In this document: positions 1 to 4,760 of the stretch, one piece after another
Numbering within the stretch: position 1 is the stretch's first letter
How the letters are laid out: each line of letters opens with the position of its first letter
Assembly: GCA_947456995.1 (NCBI GenBank)
Contig: CANGVB010000162.1
Location: 1 to 7,518, forward strand
DNA length: 7,518 nucleotides
DNA from: Bryobacteraceae bacterium
Lineage (GTDB): Bacteria > Acidobacteriota > Terriglobia > Bryobacterales > Bryobacteraceae
Reading direction: 5' to 3'
Notes under the pieces: generated by a model
What the model was told of the DNA's origin: nothing
What the model saw: only the letters and a program-made list of their open reading frames with translations
Databases searched by the model: none
Position numbers and translations under genes: made by a program

Positions 1-625
1 ACCAGCACAGCAGGCTCACGCCCACGGCGACGAAGCCGATCAGGAGCCAAGGCCCCAATTGAAGGAAGAAAGGATTGGTAAGCAAGTTTGGCGAGGCAAT
101 CACCAAAAGGCCTCTTGTTGGGCGGCCACCTTCGTCACGGGAGGGAAGAAATGTCCGCATGGAGACCCAGTAATTGAACTCACCGCTTGAAGCACTCAGC
201 AGATATGGCCCGGCACCCATGCTTGCTAATACTCTCGCCGGAGGTGGCGGGCCCTCCCAAGGGCGGCCGCGTCCCGGTGGCGGCCCGACGACCATCCGCT
301 CTTTGAGTTCGGGTGGCAGATTCAACTTTGGGCCGGCCACCTGCTCGCCTTCACCCCGGTACAGAGCGAAGGTAACTCCATGAGCTGCACTGTGGTCGGC
401 AAGAATCTGGTTCCAGCTGGCTGCATCGCTATCTCGCATCTCGAGTGCGATGCTTCTCGTTTCTGACAGAATCCGCTCGCGAGCCGTTGTCATGAGGAAG
501 CTTTCAAAATCCTGACCCAACTGCCAGCGGACGAAGGCCAGAAACATCAAGGCCAGTAAGGTCACGTTGCCCAAAGCAAGCAGGAGAATCCTGGTTGTCA
601 GTCGGAACTTGGGCTGAGCGATCAT
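1..625 (-). CDS. Sensor histidine kinase, N-terminal part (CpxA-like layout); continues past the left edge
   Basis: The frame is open from ATG at 625-623 to the left edge and gives 208 residues without a stop. It starts MIAQPKFRLTTRILLLALGN. Residues about 12-32 form a first membrane helix. Residues 33-185 form a periplasmic domain with a Pro/Gly/Arg-rich stretch at 114-129 (GPPPGRGRPWEGPPPP). Residues about 188-208 form a second membrane helix, cut by the edge. HAMP, the phospho-acceptor His and the ATPase domain would lie outside the window, so the kinase call rests on topology and on the gene lying directly after a response regulator. The start is supported by AGGAG (633-637, minus strand) 7 bases upstream and by the ATGA overlap with the regulator's stop, which indicates translational coupling. 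In OmpR/CpxR-type systems the partner kinase senses periplasmic or envelope conditions and phosphorylates the regulator. The ligand cannot be read from this sequence; a CpxA-like envelope sensor is an inference from the neighbours. Confidence 0.85.
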   Translation of the reverse strand, partial: MIAQPKFRLTTRILLLALGNVTLLALMFLAFVRWQLGQDFESFLMTTARERILSETRSIALEMRDSDAASWNQILADHSAAHGVTFALYRGEGEQVAGPKLNLPPELKERMVVGPPPGRGRPWEGPPPPARVLASMGAGPYLLSASSGEFNYWVSMRTFLPSRDEGGRPTRGLLVIASPNLLTNPFFLQLGPWLLIGFVAVGVSLLCW

Positions 626-1332
626 GCATCGGCTCCTGACTTTTTCAATCGGTATCCGGCACCTCGGACGGTCTCAATCCAGCGAGGAGACTTTGCGTCA
701 TCGCCCAGCTTTCGCCTGAGCGATGAAATGTGAACATCAATCGACCGGTCAAAGACTTCAAAGTCACGCTCAGCAACTTCAAGCAACAACTGCTCCCGGG
801 ACTTGACTCGGCCAGCCGCACGACCAAGACTCAGCAACATGTCGAACTCAATCGGCGTCAGAACCAGTTGCTCACCCCTTAGTTCTGCAGTACGGGCCTC
901 CACGTCGATCTTCAACTCGCCGACAACTACGACGCTCTCGGCTTGCATGCGAACCCGGGCATTCATTTGGCTGCGCCGCAGGACGGCACGAAGGCGCGCC
1001 AGCAGTTCGCGAGTCGAGAATGTCTTGGGGACATAGTCGTCGGCACCAACTTCGAGTCCGGCAATCCTGTCTGGCTCATCACCCAGGGCGGTCAACATCA
1101 ACACTGGGATGTCACTGACGCGTCGCAGTTCCCGGAGCACTTCCATCCCGTTCATGCCTGGCAACATCACATCGAGGATGACTGCGGCATAGGGCATTTC
1201 AAGTGCTTTCTTGAGCCCGGCAGAGCCATTGTGGACAACATCCACTTCATAGCCAAGGGGAGTGAGATAGTCCTTGAGAAGCCTCGCCAGCTTCACGTCG
1301 TCATCGATTATCAACAGCGGAGTTTCGCTCAT
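622..1332 (-). CDS. OmpR/PhoB-family response regulator, CpxR-like
   Basis: This 236-residue protein has the usual OmpR-family length. The N-terminal receiver domain (about 5-118) shows the acidic pair D11/D12, phospho-acceptor D54 in the motif VILDVMLPGMNG, T81 and K103. A linker leads to a C-terminal winged-helix DNA-binding domain (about 135-232) with the signatures LTPIEFDMLLSL, FDRSIDVHISSLRRKLGDD and ETVRGAGYRL. The last two resemble E. coli CpxR (FDRAIDMHISNLRRKL) more than PhoB. It should be a cytoplasmic transcription factor phosphorylated by the kinase encoded immediately downstream, with a 4-base overlap. The ATG at 1332 is preceded by an in-frame stop and by GGAAGAG (1334-1340 on the minus strand), which sits rather close to the start. 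One oddity is that the proline normally following the conserved receiver lysine is Thr104 (VPKTFSTREL). The family assignment is firm. Equivalence to CpxR is an inference, supported by the divergent Spy-like gene and a CpxR-box-like repeat. Confidence 0.95.
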   Translation of the reverse strand: MSETPLLIIDDDVKLARLLKDYLTPLGYEVDVVHNGSAGLKKALEMPYAAVILDVMLPGMNGMEVLRELRRVSDIPVLMLTALGDEPDRIAGLEVGADDYVPKTFSTRELLARLRAVLRRSQMNARVRMQAESVVVVGELKIDVEARTAELRGEQLVLTPIEFDMLLSLGRAAGRVKSREQLLLEVAERDFEVFDRSIDVHISSLRRKLGDDAKSPRWIETVRGAGYRLKKSGADA

Positions 1333-1380
1333 GCTCTTCCAGCCTAAGCTTAATCACTCCTTCGTGTAGTTTGTGACACT

Positions 1381-1396
1381 TTTACCCAACCTTTAC
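1381..1396 (-). promoter_or_regulatory. Candidate CpxR-type operator (GTAAA-N6-GTAAA)
   Basis: On the plus strand TTTAC occurs at 1381-1385 and 1392-1396. On the minus strand this reads GTAAAGGTTGGGTAAA, two perfect GTAAA half-sites with an 11-bp period. The known E. coli CpxR box is GTAAA-N5-GTAAA, with some spacer variation. The site lies in the divergent region between a CpxR-like regulator and a Spy/CpxP-like gene and overlaps the predicted -35 of the latter, as expected for an activator or autoregulation site. No binding data can be inferred from sequence alone. Confidence 0.6.
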
Positions 1397-1420
1397 ACTT
1401 TTGCAGACGATCAACACAAT
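1392..1420 (+). promoter_or_regulatory. Candidate rightward promoter for the Spy-like gene operon
   Basis: TTTACA at 1392-1397 matches the sigma-70 -35 consensus at 5 of 6 bases. After 17 bases comes CACAAT at 1415-1420, matching the -10 consensus at 4 of 6. The implied transcript start, near 1427, leaves an untranslated leader of about 25 bases. The weak -10 and the overlap with the CpxR-like repeat suit an activator-dependent promoter. This comes from visual matching to E. coli consensus, so it is tentative in this phylum. I found no comparably good promoter for the leftward regulator operon. Confidence 0.4.
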
Positions 1421-1433
1421 GGCTTTACGCAGC

Positions 1434-1438
1434 GGGAG
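1434..1438 (+). promoter_or_regulatory. Ribosome binding site fixing the Spy-like start
   Basis: GGGAG ends 12 bases before the ATG at 1451. Spacing is slightly long, but it is the only purine-rich site in the leader. It favours 1451 over the upstream in-frame GTG at 1373, which falls inside the promoter/operator region. Confidence 0.5.
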
Positions 1439-1450
1439 CAGAATCAGATC

Positions 1451-1843
1451 ATGCGGAACACATTTACCAAGTTCGTCCTCGCCGCGGCAATCACTTTGCT
1501 ACCGGCACTTAGCTATGCACAGCCTCCCGGCGGCGGCCGCGGTGGTGACCCAGAACAGATGATCGCTCGTCAGATGACTGCGATGAAGGAAGCTGTCGGC
1601 CTCACAGAAGATCAGGAAAAGGCCATCAAGCCCATCCTCGCTGAACAGATGAAGAAGCAGCGCGAAATGATGGAAGCTGGCCCCTCTGACGACATGCGCG
1701 AAAAGATGATGGCCATGCGCCAGGAATCGAACGCGAAGATCAAGAAGGTTCTGAAGGAAGACCAGATCGAGAAGTTCGACAAATTCCAGTCCCAGATGCG
1801 CGGACGTCGCGGCCCCGGTGGCCCTCCTCCTCCTCAGAACTAA
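1451..1843 (+). CDS. Spy/CpxP-like periplasmic protein (LTxxQ motif)
   Basis: This 130-residue protein starts MRNTFTKFVLAAAITLLPAL and has a classic signal peptide with a likely cut after A23 (LSYA|QPP). The start at 1451 is preferred over the upstream in-frame start at 1373 because the signal peptide begins exactly here. The mature part is almost wholly helical and charged, with LTEDQ at 51-55 and a second, degenerate copy LKEDQ at 101-105. This is the two-LTxxQ layout of the Spy/CpxP family, whose E. coli members are periplasmic chaperones or sensor inhibitors. It is shorter than E. coli Spy or CpxP (about 160 residues). It is flanked by low-complexity ends: GGGRGG after the signal peptide, and RGRRGPGGPPPPQN at the C terminus. 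It has many methionines and no Cys or His in the mature part, so a Cys/His metal site is excluded. It is the first gene of the plus-strand operon, divergent from the CpxR-like regulator. A related periplasmic heavy-metal-sensor annotation is possible. Confidence 0.8.
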   Translation: MRNTFTKFVLAAAITLLPALSYAQPPGGGRGGDPEQMIARQMTAMKEAVGLTEDQEKAIKPILAEQMKKQREMMEAGPSDDMREKMMAMRQESNAKIKKVLKEDQIEKFDKFQSQMRGRRGPGGPPPPQN

Positions 1844-1849
1844 ATCAGC

Positions 1850-4705
1850 ATGGTCTATCTACTGCTTCTCCTTGCCCAAGTCTCGGGCCTGAATACATTC
1901 AAAGGTCAGGTAACCGATCCATCGGGAGCTGCAATCCCCGGTGCGGTTGTGCGCATCGCCCAGGCCGGCGGCAAGGAGCAGCGGAAGAATACGGATGCCT
2001 CAGGCTCCTTTGAGATACGAAATCTTGCAGTGGGCAAGTACATCGTTCGCATTGAGAAGCCAGGCTTTGCTGCTTACCGGATTGATGACCTTCCCGTGTC
2101 GGGAGCAACCGTCTTCAACATCCAGATGTCGCTCGATGCTCAAGCCCAGGTGGTGAACGTGCAGAGCGAGATTCAAGGAGTTACGACCGACCCGCTATCC
2201 AACGCCAGTGCTCTTGTGCTGAGTGCGGAAGATCTGGCTTCATTCTCGGATGACCCCGATGCTTTGCAGGATGAGTTGATGGCACTCGCCGGCCCCGGTG
2301 CCGGGCCTAGCGGCGGGCAACTGTTTATTGATGGATTCTCCGGCGGCAAGCTGCCGCCGAAGTCTTCAATTCGCGAGGTAAGGGTCAATCGAAACCCATA
2401 CTCTGCGGAGTACGACCGCATTGGCTTTGGCAGGATTGAGATCTTCACACGCCCTGGAACCGACAAGTTTCGGGGCGAAGTGCACTTTGGATTCTCTGAC
2501 TCGTCCTTGAATTCGCGGAACCCTTTCTCGCCTACGCGTGCGCCATTCCAATCGAAGCTTTGGGGTGGTCGAGTTTCAGGGCCGCTGTCCAAACGGGCTT
2601 CGTTCTCCACCGACATTGAAGGCCGTAATGTGGAAGAGAACGCCATCATCAATGCCACGATTCTCGACGCCCAGTTGTTGCCGACGCCTTTCCGGCAGAC
2701 GGTGATTACGCCGCAGAATCGCTTCAACATTACGCAGCGAGTCGACTATGCGATCAACACCAACAATACTTTGGTGGCTCGTTATAGCTTCAGCCCGACT
2801 TCGGCCGATAACCGCGGCGTCGGTGACTTTGCTCTGCCATCACGCGCATTCAACACCAGAGACACCGATCATACGGTTCAGATTACTGAGACAGCCATCC
2901 TCTCTGCACGCTCGATCAATGAGACCCGATTCCAGTTTTTGCGCTCAAATACTGAGCAACTGGGAGACAACACGCTATACGCTCTGAACGTTCAAGATGC
3001 CTTTAGTGGGGGTGGCCCACAGAATGGCGTCTCGACCACACGAGACAATCGCTTTGAAGTCTCCAACATGACGACGTATGCAATTGGAGCTCATGCCATC
3101 AAGCTCGGCGGACGCTGGCGCCGCACGGCTCAAGAGAATCTTTCACCCAACAACTTCGGTGGCTCTTACACCTTTGCTGGAAGCGTGGGTGCTGACGGGC
3201 AGCAGATCACTTCGCTTGAGAAGTATCGCCGGACGCTCGAGTATCAGGCACTGGGTTATTCACCGGCACTGATTCGCAGTCTTGGCGGAGGGGCAAGCCA
3301 GTTTACGATTAATGGCGGCAACCCCGAAGTGGGTGTGAGCCAAATGGACATTGGGCTATTTGGGACTTGGGATTGGCGCGTCACACAGCGGGCAACCTTC
3401 TCTGCTGGCATGCGCTGGGAAGATCAGACCAATATCTCGAACCACAACAACATCGCGCCGCGTGTTGGCTTGGCGCTCGCCCTTGATGGTGGAGGCAAGA
3501 AGCCAACCAAGACCGTTTTGCGGCTGGGCTCTGGCGTCTTTTATGATCGGGTGGACGACAACCTGACGTTGAATGCCCGCCGCTTTAATGGCATCAATCA
3601 AGTGAGCTATGTTGTGCGAAACCCCGACTTTTTCCCGGCGATTCCCTCCGCTAGTGAACTGGCTCCATTTCGGAATTCGCTGACGATCCGAAAGCTTTAT
3701 GAGGACATCCGGACGCCCTATCTGATTCAATCTTCTGTAGGCCTCGAACGTTCGCTGCCGCGTAACTCCAATGTGGCCGTGAACTACATCTTCTCGCGTG
3801 GTGTTCACGTCTTGCGGCAACGGAACATCAACACTCCCCTGGGCAACGGGATAAGGCCTTATGGAGATACAGGCAACATCTTCCTGAATGAGTCCACTGG
3901 CTTCTCCAGACAGCAGCAGGTGATGACCAACTTCTCTACGCGACTGCGAACAGGCGTGATGCTGTTTGGGTATCACTCGCTCAATTGGGCGCGATCCGAT
4001 ACCGATGGCGGAGGGCCAGCCGATCCTTACAACCTGCTGAATGAGTATGGCCCGGCGCGGAACGATACGCGGAACCGAATCATGTTTGGCGGCTCGATCG
4101 CGGGTAAGTGGGGGATTAGCTTGAGCCCGATGTTCCAGTTCAATACTGGCTCGCCCTTCAACATCACAACAGGGCGGGATACCAACGGCGACACACTGTT
4201 TACCGAGCGTCCGGCCTTTGCCACTGATCCTAATGCGGCAGGGGTAATCCGAACCCGGTTTGGCAACTTCATACAGAACCCTGGGCCAGGGGACGTGATC
4301 ATCCCTCGCAACTACGGACGTGGACCATCCAACTACTCGCTGAATTTGAGGCTTGGCAAGAGCTTTGGGTTTGGCCCGGAAACAGAGCGGGCAGGCAGGG
4401 CAATGCGTGCTGGAGGGGGAGGTGGCAGACGTGGTGGTGGAGGTGGAGGGCGTGGTGGGATGCGTGGCGGAGGAGGCATGGACACTGGCGCTAGTGGCAC
4501 AAGCCGGAAATACACCTTGAACCTATCTCTGTCAGCACGCAATTTGCTCAATACAGTGAACCTGGCAACTCCAAATGGCAATATCAGCAGCCCGTTTTTT
4601 GGGGTGTCTACTTCGACTGTGTCAGGTGGAGGTTTCGGCCCTGGCGGCGGTGGTGGATCTGCGGCCAATCGCCGTTTGGATCTTTCGTTGCGCTTCAGCT
4701 TTTAG
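1850..4705 (+). CDS. TonB-dependent-receptor family outer-membrane protein, Oar-like, with N-terminal carboxypeptidase-regulatory-like domain
   Basis: This 951-residue protein has a very short hydrophobic leader (MVYLLLLLAQVSG) without the usual basic residues. Residues about 17-95 form a carboxypeptidase-regulatory-like beta-sandwich (FKGQVTDPSGAAIPGAVV ... GSFEIRNLAVGKYIV). A plug-like region (about 110-205) contains LFIDGF at 158-163 and IFTRPG at 198-203. The rest is a long beta-barrel ending in the outer-membrane signature LDLSLRFSF with terminal Phe. DTNGD at 777-781 resembles a calcium-loop motif. The stretch NLLNTVNLATPNGNISSPFFG is typical of the C-terminal end of Oar-like proteins. 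No TonB box is obvious. Substrate is unknown; the family imports or binds large or sugar-like ligands, or acts in surface adhesion. No Shine-Dalgarno is visible. The start lies 6 bases after the Spy-like stop in the same frame, so coupled translation is likely and no upstream start is possible. Glycine/arginine-rich insertions lie at residues 855-880 and near 925-938. Confidence 0.9.
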   Translation: MVYLLLLLAQVSGLNTFKGQVTDPSGAAIPGAVVRIAQAGGKEQRKNTDASGSFEIRNLAVGKYIVRIEKPGFAAYRIDDLPVSGATVFNIQMSLDAQAQVVNVQSEIQGVTTDPLSNASALVLSAEDLASFSDDPDALQDELMALAGPGAGPSGGQLFIDGFSGGKLPPKSSIREVRVNRNPYSAEYDRIGFGRIEIFTRPGTDKFRGEVHFGFSDSSLNSRNPFSPTRAPFQSKLWGGRVSGPLSKRASFSTDIEGRNVEENAIINATILDAQLLPTPFRQTVITPQNRFNITQRVDYAINTNNTLVARYSFSPTSADNRGVGDFALPSRAFNTRDTDHTVQITETAILSARSINETRFQFLRSNTEQLGDNTLYALNVQDAFSGGGPQNGVSTTRDNRFEVSNMTTYAIGAHAIKLGGRWRRTAQENLSPNNFGGSYTFAGSVGADGQQITSLEKYRRTLEYQALGYSPALIRSLGGGASQFTINGGNPEVGVSQMDIGLFGTWDWRVTQRATFSAGMRWEDQTNISNHNNIAPRVGLALALDGGGKKPTKTVLRLGSGVFYDRVDDNLTLNARRFNGINQVSYVVRNPDFFPAIPSASELAPFRNSLTIRKLYEDIRTPYLIQSSVGLERSLPRNSNVAVNYIFSRGVHVLRQRNINTPLGNGIRPYGDTGNIFLNESTGFSRQQQVMTNFSTRLRTGVMLFGYHSLNWARSDTDGGGPADPYNLLNEYGPARNDTRNRIMFGGSIAGKWGISLSPMFQFNTGSPFNITTGRDTNGDTLFTERPAFATDPNAAGVIRTRFGNFIQNPGPGDVIIPRNYGRGPSNYSLNLRLGKSFGFGPETERAGRAMRAGGGGGRRGGGGGGRGGMRGGGGMDTGASGTSRKYTLNLSLSARNLLNTVNLATPNGNISSPFFGVSTSTVSGGGFGPGGGGGSAANRRLDLSLRFSF
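4412..4489 (+). repeat. Gly/Arg-rich low-complexity insertion in the receptor, G-rich coding strand
   Basis: GGN-type codons encode residues 855-880 (runs such as GGGGGRRGGGGGGRGG then MRGGGG). The coding strand is purine- and G-rich, with G-runs at 4415-4419, 4448-4450 and 4457-4459 and many GG pairs between them, so it could slip or form G-quadruplexes. It lies between predicted late barrel strands and probably forms a flexible surface or periplasmic loop. A shorter Gly-rich stretch follows near 4622-4660. Confidence 0.75.
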
Positions 4706-4760
4706 CCGCTTCGTCCCACAAAGCTAAGAAACGCGCGGGCAACTCGTTCGTATTCCCCAC
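4706..4760. other. Short gap between receptor and permease genes, no clear signal
   Basis: These 55 bases contain no convincing promoter, hairpin terminator or Shine-Dalgarno sequence. The absence of a terminator allows transcriptional read-through from the receptor into the permease gene. It does not prove it. Confidence 0.4.

Noticed and set aside
174..383. 69-residue plus-strand open frame near the left edge
   Set aside because: It is the antisense of the sensor kinase periplasmic domain, which has a good start, membrane helices and an overlap with the regulator. The Gly/Pro-rich product mirrors the Pro/Gly patch of the kinase.
943..1347. 134-residue plus-strand open frame antisense to the response regulator
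   Set aside because: It lies wholly opposite a well-supported OmpR-family gene, has no recognisable domain, and its length follows from the regulator's codon use. It would also run into the divergent control region.
1345..1375. Leftward promoter for the regulator, with TAAGCTTA palindrome at 1345-1352
   Set aside because: The best -35-like GTGTCA has at most a 3-of-6 -10 at an acceptable distance, and the 8-base palindrome is too short to mean much by itself.
1373..1450. Longer start for the Spy-like protein at 1373
   Set aside because: It would put 26 residues before an intact signal peptide and make the operator/promoter region coding. No Shine-Dalgarno supports it.
2173..3976. Long minus-strand open frames (185 residues at 2173-2730, 206 residues at 3356-3976) opposite the receptor gene
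   Set aside because: They show no domain or signal, and the plus-strand receptor is continuous through both with clear family motifs.
4706..4760. Terminator or separate promoter between receptor and permease
   Set aside because: I find no stable hairpin followed by T residues and no -35/-10 pair of useful quality in these 55 bases.
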